From: Chitinispirillaceae bacterium
GTDB taxonomy: Bacteria; Fibrobacterota; Chitinivibrionia; Chitinivibrionales; Chitinispirillaceae
Reading direction: 5' to 3'
Length of the DNA: 11,438 nucleotides
Assembly: GCA_016926315.1 (NCBI GenBank)
Contig: JAFGOU010000478.1
Coordinates: forward strand, 1-11,438
Shown here: one piece after another, positions 1 through 6,833 of the stretch
Numbering within the stretch: position 1 is the first letter of the stretch
Layout of the letters: the number at the start of each line of letters is the position of its first letter
The notes under the pieces: model-generated
Databases searched by the model: none
The model's input: the letters and a program-made list of their open reading frames with translations, nothing else
What the model was told of the DNA's origin: nothing
Program-made: the position numbers and the translations under genes

Positions 1-635
1 GGATCTTCGGCGGCGACGGCTGGGCGTACGACATCGGTTACGGCGGCCTCGATCATGTGCTTGCGGCAGGCAGGAACGTCAATATTCTGGTGCTGGATAC
101 CGAGGTCTACTCCAACACCGGCGGCCAGGCTTCCAAATCAACGCCCATGGGGTCGGTTGCCAAATTCGCGGCAGGCGGCAAGCCTACCGTTAAAAAGGAC
201 ATGGGCATGATGGCCATGAGCTACGGCTATATTTACGTGGCAAAGGTCGCCATGGGGGCAAACCATCAGCAGACGGTCAAGGCCTTTATGGAGGCCGAGA
301 ATTACCAAGGGCCGTCGCTGATCATTGCCTATGCCCACTGCATCAACCATGGCATCAACATGGTCGATGGTAACGATGCCCAGAAACGGGCCGTGGAGTC
401 AGGCCACTGGCCGCTTTACCGGTATAATCCCGATCTTGCGGCGAAGGGGAAAAATCCGCTTCAGCTCGATTCAAAAGACCCGACCCTGGCGCTTTCCGAC
501 TACGTATACCAGGAAAACCGGTATAAAATGCTGCAGCGGTCAAGCCCTGAGGTCTCGAAGCAGCTTATCGACCACGCCCAGAAAGTGGTTGCAGAAAGGT
601 TCAGGATGCTCAAGCAGCTCTCTGCGTTTTCCTGA
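1..635 (+). CDS. nifJ: Pyruvate:ferredoxin (flavodoxin) oxidoreductase, C-terminal part
   Basis: This is the last ~210 residues of a homodimeric-type PFOR, which in the family is about 1,170-1,200 residues. The 5' end lies outside the window; whole codons begin at base 3. The enzyme oxidises pyruvate with CoA to acetyl-CoA and CO2 and reduces ferredoxin or flavodoxin in the cytoplasm, which is typical of anaerobic metabolism. The visible part is the thiamine-diphosphate domain. The TPP/Mg motif begins with GDGWAYDIGYGG near the start and ends in EVYSNTGGQASKSTP. The cysteine of AHCINHGI (codon 339-341) matches the conserved late cysteine that helps hold the proximal 4Fe-4S cluster in this family. 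The GTG at 57 is internal and not a start, because the conserved GDG motif lies upstream of it. The gene ends with TGA 633-635 and is followed by an intrinsic terminator, so it is the last gene of its transcription unit. Confidence 0.95.
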   Translation, partial: IFGGDGWAYDIGYGGLDHVLAAGRNVNILVLDTEVYSNTGGQASKSTPMGSVAKFAAGGKPTVKKDMGMMAMSYGYIYVAKVAMGANHQQTVKAFMEAENYQGPSLIIAYAHCINHGINMVDGNDAQKRAVESGHWPLYRYNPDLAAKGKNPLQLDSKDPTLALSDYVYQENRYKMLQRSSPEVSKQLIDHAQKVVAERFRMLKQLSAFS

Positions 636-674
636 CCGTCTGAGCCGCGTGTAAACAATTGTTCGCATTAAAGT

Positions 675-705
675 AAACCTCCCTCGTACATCGGGGAGGT
701 TTTTT
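675..705 (+). terminator. Intrinsic terminator after nifJ
   Basis: AAACCTCCC (675-683) pairs with GGGAGGTTT (694-702), a 9-bp stem with a ~10-nt loop. The T-tract runs from 700 to 705, so the last stem bases fall within it. It lies 40 nt after the nifJ stop and separates nifJ from the VWA gene. Confidence 0.88.
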
Positions 706-763
706 ATTATACTGTATAGTATGAAGCAAATATTTCGAGCATTTGAGAGTGAAACTTATTATA

Positions 764-792
764 TTGCTGACATAGTAAAAAGGACGTAATTT
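764..792 (+). promoter_or_regulatory. Candidate sigma70-type promoter of the VWA gene
   Basis: TTGCTG (764-769) and TAATTT (787-792) are separated by exactly 17 nt in an AT-rich stretch between the nifJ terminator and the VWA gene. Transcription would start near 799 and give a leader of about 105 nt. The boxes are imperfect, so this is a suggestion. A second AT-rich inverted repeat (ATACT at 709-713, AGTAT at 718-722) lies just behind the terminator and could be another promoter or operator element. Confidence 0.35.
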
Positions 793-846
793 AATCGTTA
801 AATCTCATAATTATAGCAAAACCGGAGTGATGCCATTATATTCTAA

Positions 847-863
847 ACAGGGAAGCAACCTGT
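847..863 (+). other. Small hairpin in the leader of the VWA gene
   Basis: ACAGG (847-851) pairs with CCTGT (859-863) around the 7-nt loop GAAGCAA. It lies about 40 nt before the start codon, upstream of the ribosome binding site. ACCG and CGGT sequences flank it and could close a larger fold. I compared it by eye with c-di-GMP-I, preQ1 and cobalamin consensus elements and found no match. Confidence 0.3.
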
Positions 864-904
864 AACACCACGGTCATCTTTCAGGAAAAGGGAGGGAAGG
901 AATT

Positions 905-3601
905 ATGATTACGCACGCAACCAGGGGCAATGCAAGCCGCTCAGCCGGAGTTTTTCTGGTCCTTCTGTTGTCATTCGCGCTCAGCACGCTGTTCGCACGG
1001 CCTGTCGGGAAGTTCAGCTATCGCGGAGCGCCGGAGGGAAAAAACAACGACTCCATCATTGTCAGCGATACCATCGTGGCGATGAGCGAGAAAATATTCG
1101 TGACAAACACCTTTTATTCCGATTCGATTCTCGACACGCCGGCCATCTGTTTCATCATCGACCACTCGACAAGCATGTCCACTGCGGCCGGTCGGAACGA
1201 CCAGCAGGGAAATCGCTTCCGCGTTACCTCTGCCTTGATCGATACCATCTACAACCGATTTCCAACAGCGGAAATCGGGTACGTGGTTTTTAAAAACGGG
1301 CTTTTCTACCGGTATACCGACTATACAAACTTTTTCGGCCAGTATGCAGGAGCCAATAACGACGGCTATATGGCCTTAAAAAAGCTTAATCAGGTATATG
1401 GGACCGAATTAGGCGTTAATGTTCTCAAACATTTCCTTTTAACCAGAGACTCGACTATTAACAGTATAACGTACACCGAACTTTTATACACGCCTACCCC
1501 CTGGCCGACCGAAGGAACGAATATCACTCTCGCCTTCGAGGCGGGCAAAGCGGTGCTAAACTTATCACAAAAATCAGATAACAATAAATACATCATTTTC
1601 CTTTCCGATGGAGAGCACACATCCGGCGGTGATAATTACGTCCAGGGTACCGGCTGCCCGACCACTTTTACCATTTACTTTACCTCTACCGGGTCAGCGC
1701 CGACTACCCTGGTAAACATGACGAACAATATCCGCCGTACCTATCCCAAAAGCAGCATCTGGCCGTTCACGGTCACGGATTTCAGTTCACTCATGACTTT
1801 TGTCAGAGACAGCATCTATTCCGCCATAGTGCGGCAACGTCCGGCGTTCCCCGCCTCGCTTACCGTGGGAACACAGACGATCTCCACCTGGTCGGCAACG
1901 GATTCAACATTCGCCTTCGGCAGCCTGTTTCCTCTTATCGGCCAGACCACCCCGTTCAACTACATCATCAAATATCCCCGTCCCGCCCCCCTCGGCGACA
2001 CCATACACACGGTCGGTTTCAACGTAAAGACCCAGCAGGGTTTTCGCCGGGCCGCGCGCGACTCCCTCGTGTATTGGCTCTGGGACCGTGAGGTCGAGTT
2101 CCAGTCTGTCGCCGGCGCCACGCTTACCAATGTCACCCGCGAAAACGACGAGATCCAACTCCGGTTCGATTTTTCCCCGGGCGACGCCGATTATTCATAC
2201 AGCGCGGGCCGTGTGTCCATCGAGCTGGTAAATACGAGCACAACGGTCAGGGACCGCGAAGTGATAAACCTGACCAAAGGTACCGGCAATTTTTTTACCG
2301 GAAGAATCAGGAGGGTCGTGGCCTCTTCCGCCTCGATAGGAAACAATGTCCTTGAACACCTGGGGAGCAACGATACGTTGATCGCCACGTTCCGCAATAA
2401 CGAGACCCCGAAACTGCCGCTTGACACTCTCCAGAGCCGGATAGCGCTCAGGATCACCCCGAATGCGCAGATCGTTACGGCCGCGACAAAGGACAATGAC
2501 GGCAACGGGTTTATCGACGCGATCAACCTGACGTTCAATTTCGACACCTCATGGACCACCGCCTCCAGCATTGCGGGATTTTCGGTCACGCAGGGATCCA
2601 ATGTCCTCAATGTCCGCGGTATCGAACGGACGCCCGGCGGGACGATCAGGCAGTGGCGGTTAATGATCGATGAGCCGGCGACCCAGGAAAACGTTCCGTT
2701 GCAGACCTCCTGGACGCCCACCATCATGGCCAACAATGCGCTTCTGCCGCGCGTGGACAACCAGACGATCGTTGCCATCGACAGCTGCGCGCCGGTCGTG
2801 TATAAAGTCAAAAAATACATCAGCGATCAGAACGACCGTAAGAAAGACACGGTTAAAGTCACGTTCAGCGAAAAGATCTTTAACCCGACGACGCAGGCAC
2901 GGTTCGTCCTTACCAACACCCCTGCCCAGACCTTCCGGGTATGGTGGGGCAATACCACGGTCCCGGCCGATACGCTCCTCGCGGATATCCCGGGGTTCGT
3001 CGGTATTATTGCCGACAGCATCCTCGTTTTCACCATGGCCAACGGCAAAGACCTGACGGACAAAAACTGGATGAACATCAATGCCGCGAGCCTGCTCCTT
3101 GCGGACCGGATCGGCAATACCCCGAGAACTGAAAACAGAAAGGTCAAGGTCGAAATCGAGACCATTACGATCATCAAGACCTTTCCCAACCCGGCGATCG
3201 CCACCATCAAGACCATCGACAATAACGGTAAAAACGTCGATGTCGAAATTGTGGTGCCGGGAGGACCGGAAAAAATCAAGACAACCGTCATCACCGAGAA
3301 AAAGGGCGCCATCATTTCAATCGGCGGGATAAAAATCCCGACCGAAGGAATGGTGAACCTTACCATGAAGATCTACGATGTTGCCGGGAACTCGGTCAAC
3401 TGGATCAAAAAGGATGATGTTTTTAAATCCTCCACCCCATTGCCTGCCGGCACTCGCCTTGACCTTTACTGGAACGGCCTCAACAACAAAGGAATGAGGT
3501 CGGCTCCGGGCGTATACCGTGCGGTCGTCTATCTCGACTATCCTGCGCTGTCAAAAATCAAGGACATCAGGACCATCTCCATGATCGGTATCCAGCAGTA
3601 A
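905..3601 (+). CDS. Secreted VWA-domain protein with FlgD-like C-terminal domain
   Basis: This 898-residue protein begins at ATG 905 behind GGAGG (891-895) and AAGGAA (897-902). An N-terminal signal peptide is visible: a basic start, a hydrophobic core at ~14-30 and likely cleavage after A31. A von Willebrand factor A domain follows (~78-310) with a complete metal-ion-dependent adhesion site: D86-H-S88-T-S90, T205 and D235 (in SDGEH). Beta-rich segments of unknown family fill ~315-630, including an EF-hand-like loop at D530-N-D532-G-N534-G-F-I-D538, probably calcium binding. An Ig-like segment (~628-750) contains DTVKVTFSEKI. The C-terminus (~757-898) starts with TFPNP, then IYDVAGN, and ends with WNGLNNKGMRSAPGVYRAVV, resembling the FlgD-like / sorting-type domains common on exported FCB proteins. 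The protein is therefore probably exported and acts in adhesion or matrix binding at the cell surface; no enzyme motif is visible. The specific role is unknown. It appears to be monocistronic. Confidence 0.9.
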   Translation: MITHATRGNASRSAGVFLVLLLSFALSTLFARPVGKFSYRGAPEGKNNDSIIVSDTIVAMSEKIFVTNTFYSDSILDTPAICFIIDHSTSMSTAAGRNDQQGNRFRVTSALIDTIYNRFPTAEIGYVVFKNGLFYRYTDYTNFFGQYAGANNDGYMALKKLNQVYGTELGVNVLKHFLLTRDSTINSITYTELLYTPTPWPTEGTNITLAFEAGKAVLNLSQKSDNNKYIIFLSDGEHTSGGDNYVQGTGCPTTFTIYFTSTGSAPTTLVNMTNNIRRTYPKSSIWPFTVTDFSSLMTFVRDSIYSAIVRQRPAFPASLTVGTQTISTWSATDSTFAFGSLFPLIGQTTPFNYIIKYPRPAPLGDTIHTVGFNVKTQQGFRRAARDSLVYWLWDREVEFQSVAGATLTNVTRENDEIQLRFDFSPGDADYSYSAGRVSIELVNTSTTVRDREVINLTKGTGNFFTGRIRRVVASSASIGNNVLEHLGSNDTLIATFRNNETPKLPLDTLQSRIALRITPNAQIVTAATKDNDGNGFIDAINLTFNFDTSWTTASSIAGFSVTQGSNVLNVRGIERTPGGTIRQWRLMIDEPATQENVPLQTSWTPTIMANNALLPRVDNQTIVAIDSCAPVVYKVKKYISDQNDRKKDTVKVTFSEKIFNPTTQARFVLTNTPAQTFRVWWGNTTVPADTLLADIPGFVGIIADSILVFTMANGKDLTDKNWMNINAASLLLADRIGNTPRTENRKVKVEIETITIIKTFPNPAIATIKTIDNNGKNVDVEIVVPGGPEKIKTTVITEKKGAIISIGGIKIPTEGMVNLTMKIYDVAGNSVNWIKKDDVFKSSTPLPAGTRLDLYWNGLNNKGMRSAPGVYRAVVYLDYPALSKIKDIRTISMIGIQQ

Positions 3602-3624
3602 GCCTGCTGTCGCTTTCATCTCAG

Positions 3625-3656
3625 AAGCCCTGCTTCGAAAGAAGCAGGGCTTTTTT
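3625..3656 (+). terminator. Strong intrinsic terminator after the VWA gene
   Basis: AAGCCCTGCTTC (3625-3636) and GAAGCAGGGCTT (3641-3652) form a perfect 12-bp stem closed by a GAAA tetraloop, with a T-tract at 3651-3656. It lies 23 nt after the VWA stop codon. Confidence 0.95.
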
Positions 3657-3684
3657 ATCACCCCGAGGGACGTCGGGTTTGTAA

Positions 3685-3714
3685 TTGACTCCATCATCCG
3701 CATTTACGTATTTT
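3685..3714 (+). promoter_or_regulatory. Candidate promoter for tRNA-Val and possibly thrS
   Basis: TTGACT (3685-3690) and TATTTT (3709-3714) are 18 nt apart, shortly after the VWA terminator. It is the best sigma70-like pair I see before the tRNA. Initiation near 3721 would leave a ~90-nt 5' leader on the tRNA precursor. No terminator is visible between the tRNA and thrS, so transcription may continue into thrS. Confidence 0.45.
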
Positions 3715-3753
3715 CATGCCGTTGTATCAGCGGCAGATGGCTGCCAATATGAC

Positions 3754-3800
3754 CGCGCCGGACCAGGGTTTTCCGTGTATCTTGGCGCGTGCCGGTCCGG
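3754..3800 (+). other. GC-rich leader with two mutually exclusive hairpins before tRNA-Val
   Basis: CGCGCC (3754-3759) can pair with GGCGCG (3784-3789), or CCGGACC (3758-3764) can pair with GGTCCGG (3794-3800). The two stems share C3758-C3759 and so exclude each other in this form. The element sits just ahead of the tRNA 5' end (3813). It may be a processing structure or simply GC-rich chance pairing. Confidence 0.35.
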
Positions 3801-3812
3801 AAGGCCTTTAAC

Positions 3813-3886
3813 GGGTGATTAGCTCAGTTGGTTAGAGTACTACCTTGACATGGTAGGGGTCACAGGTTCGAATCCTGTATCACCCA
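3813..3886 (+). tRNA. tRNA-Val (anticodon GAC)
   Basis: This is a complete 74-nt cloverleaf. The acceptor stem GGGTGAT (3813-3819) pairs perfectly with ATCACCC (3879-3885), and the discriminator is A3886. The D arm is GCTC/GAGT (3822-3825, 3835-3838). The anticodon stem is CTACC/GGTAG (3840-3844, 3852-3856) with loop TTGACAT, giving anticodon GAC at 3847-3849, which reads GUC/GUU valine codons. The T stem is ACAGG/CCTGT (3862-3866, 3874-3878) with loop TTCGAAT. The 3' CCA is not encoded, so it must be added by a nucleotidyltransferase. Confidence 0.97.
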
Positions 3887-3930
3887 TTGCATACTCCCGC
3901 ATATTCGTTCCGTCATGTCACGATGGAGAA

Positions 3931-3980
3931 AGGAGGGGGTGTCGTTAGTGGTAATAAAATGGCGCCGTGCCGGATCATGA
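3931..3980 (+). promoter_or_regulatory. Strong Shine-Dalgarno and possible 10-codon leader ORF before thrS
   Basis: AGGAGGGGG (3931-3939) is the only strong ribosome binding site before thrS, yet no in-frame thrS start lies at normal spacing. The nearest in-frame ATGs are at 3959, 3977 and 4010. In another frame GTG at 3948 opens a 10-codon ORF (MVIKWRRAGS) ending with TGA 3978-3980. That stop overlaps the in-frame thrS ATG at 3977 as ATGA, the usual layout of translational coupling. The peptide has no threonine codons, so a classical threonine attenuator is unlikely. The arrangement could be chance. Confidence 0.35.
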
Positions 3981-4009
3981 GCGGCAGGCTGCCGGACGTT
4001 GCAAACAGT

Positions 4010-5926
4010 ATGAAAATCATCCTACCCGATGGGAAAACGTTGGACCTTCCTCACGGCAGCACCGGCCGTGACGCAGCCGCAGCCATTGGTCCCCGGCTGG
4101 CAGAGGCGGCCCTTGCCGTAGAAATCGACGGCGTGCCCGGTGACCTTACTGCCGCTTTGCATGAGGGCGATCGTTTATCCCTTCTGACCTTCGATTCGCC
4201 ATCGGGAAAATCAATCTTCTGGCACTCTTCCTCCCATATCCTGGCCCAGGCGGTACAGGAGCTGTTTCCCCGGGTGAAGATGAGCATCGGCCCGTCAATT
4301 GACAATGGATTTTATTACGATTTCGATACCGAGCGGCCTTTCACCCCCGACGACCTCCAGGATATCGAACAACGGGCAAAGGACATCGTCGGCCGGAAAA
4401 TCCCGATCGAGCGTCTGGAACCGTCACGGGACGAAGTCCGTGCCTATTTCACTGCCAAAAACGAGCCCTACAAGCTCGAACTTCTTGAGGATATCGAGGG
4501 CTCCCCGAGCGTCTATCGCCAGGGTGAATGGCGTGATCTCTGCCGCGGACCCCACGTTCCGCACACCGGATATATCAGGGCTTTTAAAATCCTTTCCACC
4601 GCTGGCGCGTACTGGCGCGGCAGCGAGAAAAACAAAATGCTGCAGCGGATTTACGGCATCTCCTTTCCCAGGGAATCACAGCTTAAGGAATATCTTCGTA
4701 TCCTCGAAGAGGCTCAGAAGCGCGACCACCGGAAACTGGGAAACGAACTCGATCTTTTCTCGTTCAACGACGCTGTCGGCCCCGGGCTCGTTCTCTGGCA
4801 TCCGAAGGGCGGAAGGTTACGCACCATCATCGAGGATTTCTGGCGCACCGAGCACTTTAAAAACGGGTACGAACTGGTTTATTCCCCCCATATCGGCCGT
4901 GCAAATCTCTGGGAAACCAGCGGACATCTCGGTTTTTACCGGGAAAACATGTATTCCCCGATGCTCGTCGATGAGCAGGAATACTTTGTCAAGCCCATGA
5001 ACTGCCCGTTTCATCTTATGATGTACAAGAATTCGCAGCGGTCTTACCGCGATCTGCCGCTGCGATGGGCTGAACTCGGCACGGTGTATCGATACGAAAA
5101 AAGCGGCGTGCTTCACGGGTTGCTGCGGGTTCGCGGATTCACTCAGGACGATGCGCACATCATATGCCGCAGCGACCAGATGCCCGACGAAATCGGGAAA
5201 GTGCTCCGTTTCTGCCTGGCAATGCTGAACGCTTTCGGATTTGATACGTTCAAAGTGTATCTCGCCACGCGGCCGAAAGAGAAATCGGTCGGCGAAGAAT
5301 CAAAGTGGCTTGAGGCAACCGCCGCGCTCGAGCGCGTGGTCAAAGACGAAGGCCTTGAATGTGAGGTCGATGAAGGCGGCGGCGCCTTTTACGGCCCGAA
5401 AATCGACATTAAAATCAAGGATGCGCTCAATAGAGAATGGCAGTGCTCAACGATTCAGTTCGATTTTAATGAACCCGAGCGGTTCGATCTTGCCTATATG
5501 GGCGCCAACAACGAAAAACAGCGTCCGTACATGATCCATCGCGCCCTGCTCGGCTCGCTGGAACGTTTCATGGGGGTTCTGATCGAGCACTACGCCGGAG
5601 CGTTCCCCTGCTGGCTCGCTCCGGTCCAGGTCCGTATCCTGCCGATATCCGACAAGTATATGGAGTACGCACGCACCATTGAACAAAAATTGCGGGCGGA
5701 GGGAATCCGGGCCGAAACCGACGGGCGCAACGAAAAAATCGGGTATAAAATACGCGACGCGGAAATCAACAAGATCCCTTTTATGGCCGTGGTGGGCGAA
5801 AAAGAACGGGCCGCCCATTCCGTCGCCGTTCGACAGCACGGCAAAGGCGACCAGGGAATGCAGTCTATCGACCGGTTCGCGGAGCTGTTGCGCCGTGCAG
5901 GCGCGCCGGAAACAATCCGCTCATAA
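4010..5926 (+). CDS. thrS: Threonine--tRNA ligase
   Basis: This class II synthetase attaches threonine to tRNA-Thr in the cytoplasm and clears mischarged serine. It is 638 residues from ATG 4010. The domains are an N-terminal TGS domain (~1-62), the N2 editing domain with H72-x3-H76 and C178/H182 (DLCRGPH), the catalytic core, and the anticodon-binding domain (~535-638). The catalytic zinc ligands are C332 (MNCPFH), H383 (DDAH) and H510 (MIHRALLG). Motif 2 is seen around LLRVRGFTQDD. These positions lie within one or two residues of C334, H385 and H511 of the E. coli enzyme, which is the main reason for choosing ATG 4010. That start has no clear Shine-Dalgarno. The frame is open upstream to a TTG at 3887, with ATGs at 3923, 3959 and 3977, so the true start may be 11-17 residues earlier. 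It is followed by infC after 22 nt. Confidence 0.96.
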   Translation: MKIILPDGKTLDLPHGSTGRDAAAAIGPRLAEAALAVEIDGVPGDLTAALHEGDRLSLLTFDSPSGKSIFWHSSSHILAQAVQELFPRVKMSIGPSIDNGFYYDFDTERPFTPDDLQDIEQRAKDIVGRKIPIERLEPSRDEVRAYFTAKNEPYKLELLEDIEGSPSVYRQGEWRDLCRGPHVPHTGYIRAFKILSTAGAYWRGSEKNKMLQRIYGISFPRESQLKEYLRILEEAQKRDHRKLGNELDLFSFNDAVGPGLVLWHPKGGRLRTIIEDFWRTEHFKNGYELVYSPHIGRANLWETSGHLGFYRENMYSPMLVDEQEYFVKPMNCPFHLMMYKNSQRSYRDLPLRWAELGTVYRYEKSGVLHGLLRVRGFTQDDAHIICRSDQMPDEIGKVLRFCLAMLNAFGFDTFKVYLATRPKEKSVGEESKWLEATAALERVVKDEGLECEVDEGGGAFYGPKIDIKIKDALNREWQCSTIQFDFNEPERFDLAYMGANNEKQRPYMIHRALLGSLERFMGVLIEHYAGAFPCWLAPVQVRILPISDKYMEYARTIEQKLRAEGIRAETDGRNEKIGYKIRDAEINKIPFMAVVGEKERAAHSVAVRQHGKGDQGMQSIDRFAELLRRAGAPETIRS

Positions 5927-5937
5927 TCTTTACAACC

Positions 5938-5951
5938 AGGAGGTTCCTATC
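5938..5951 (+). promoter_or_regulatory. Ribosome binding site and AUC start of infC
   Basis: A perfect AGGAGG (5938-5943) is followed after 5 nt by ATC (5949-5951), in frame with IF3. No ATG, GTG or TTG lies at suitable spacing; the nearest in-frame canonical option is TTG 5964, 20 nt from the Shine-Dalgarno. Bacterial infC is well known for a rare AUU start that IF3 itself discriminates against, giving negative autoregulation. AUC fits the same logic. Confidence 0.8.
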
Positions 5952-6590
5952 AATCGTTTTCGATTGCCCCAGAAGAAGGAAAATGAAGCGCGGGTCAACA
6001 ACGAAATAAGGGTATCGCGGGTAAGGGTCATCAGCAACGATGGCGAGCCGCTGGGCATACTGCCGATAGGCGACGCCATTTCGCGCGCGATTGCGGCGGG
6101 GCTCGACCTGGTCGAGGTTGCGCCAAGCGCAGACCCTCCGGTCTGCCGGATCATGGACTACGGAAAATTCAAGTATGAGAAATCGAAAAAAGCCAAGGAG
6201 GCAAAGAAGAAACAGCACGTGATGCACCTGAAGGAGATCAAGCTGCATCCCAAGACCGAAGATCACGATTTCAATTTCAAGATGGACCATGCCCGGAATT
6301 TTCTCGTCAAGGGAGACCGGGTTAAAATAACGGTCGCCTTCAGGGGGCGGGAGATAACGCATATTGACTTCGGCCAGAAGATGCTCGAAAAAGCGAAAAA
6401 CATCATCATCGAGCTTTCAACCGTTGAAATCCCCCCGAAAATGGAAGGACGCAACCTGATCGCCATTTTCGTGCCCGACAAACTGAAAGTCAAGGAATAT
6501 CTCCGGAAAGAGGCAATCGAGCGCAAGAGACAGGAACAGCTCACGTCCGCTGCCGCGCCGTCCAACACCATTACCAGCAAGGGAGAATGA
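5949..6590 (+). CDS. infC: Translation initiation factor IF-3 (AUC start)
   Basis: IF3 binds the 30S subunit, prevents premature 50S joining and checks the start codon and initiator tRNA. From ATC 5949 the product is 213 residues. The N domain (~15-85) contains ARVNNEIR at its start and then VRVISNDGEPLGI and CRIMDYGKFKYE. A basic lysine-rich linker (KSKKAKEAKKKQ) leads to the C domain (~93-185), with LKEIKLHPKTEDHDF, VKITVAFRGREITH and EIPPKMEGR. The last ~25 residues are a charged and then Ser/Thr/Ala-rich tail, making it longer than the ~180-residue E. coli protein. The frame runs open back into thrS to an ATG at 5679, but that would overlap thrS by about 250 nt and add non-IF3 sequence. 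The rare start suggests autoregulation by IF3. It is followed by rpmI after 3 nt. Confidence 0.95.
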   Translation: MNRFRLPQKKENEARVNNEIRVSRVRVISNDGEPLGILPIGDAISRAIAAGLDLVEVAPSADPPVCRIMDYGKFKYEKSKKAKEAKKKQHVMHLKEIKLHPKTEDHDFNFKMDHARNFLVKGDRVKITVAFRGREITHIDFGQKMLEKAKNIIIELSTVEIPPKMEGRNLIAIFVPDKLKVKEYLRKEAIERKRQEQLTSAAAPSNTITSKGE

Positions 6591-6593
6591 CCT

Positions 6594-6788
6594 ATGCCGA
6601 AGAAAAAAACACACCACTCCGCCCGCAAGCGTTTTACGGTCACTTCCGGCGGACATGTCAAGCGACGGAAAGCGTTCAAGAGCCATATTCTGAACAAGAA
6701 AGACCGGAAACGCAAGCGCAATCTGCGCAAGGGAGCGCTTGTTTTCAAGGGGTTCGAGAAAAAAGTCCGTTCCATGCTGGAAGCATGA
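6594..6788 (+). CDS. rpmI: 50S ribosomal protein L35
   Basis: This small, very basic 64-residue protein of the large ribosomal subunit has the normal family length (~64-66). It starts with MPKKKTHHSARKRF, followed by KRRKAFKSHIL and a basic RKRKRNLRKG stretch, all typical of L35. ATG 6594 has GGGAG (6581-6585) at 8-nt spacing, within the end of infC, so translation is probably linked to infC. In many bacteria infC-rpmI-rplT form one unit controlled by L20; I did not recognise the L20 target structure here. Confidence 0.97.
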   Translation: MPKKKTHHSARKRFTVTSGGHVKRRKAFKSHILNKKDRKRKRNLRKGALVFKGFEKKVRSMLEA

Positions 6789-6833
6789 AGAGCCGGTACT
6801 CAGGAGTTTCATCAACGATAAAGGAGCAGGAAT

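Noticed and set aside
799..904. c-di-GMP-I (GEMM), preQ1-I or cobalamin riboswitch before the VWA gene
   Set aside because: Short pieces look similar, such as the ACAGG hairpin and GGGAAGC, but the conserved cores of these classes are missing.
2191..2820. 209-codon open frame on the - strand inside the VWA gene
   Set aside because: The + strand frame is continuous with signal peptide, VWA domain and C-terminal domain. The antisense frame has no recognisable family.
3887..4009. T-box riboswitch before thrS
   Set aside because: No T-box bulge sequence (TGGnACCGCG) and no specifier stem or paired terminator/antiterminator is visible in this interval.
5679..5948. ATG 5679 as the start of infC
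   Set aside because: It would overlap thrS by about 250 nt and add 90 residues with no resemblance to IF3. A perfect Shine-Dalgarno lies between thrS and the ATC start instead.
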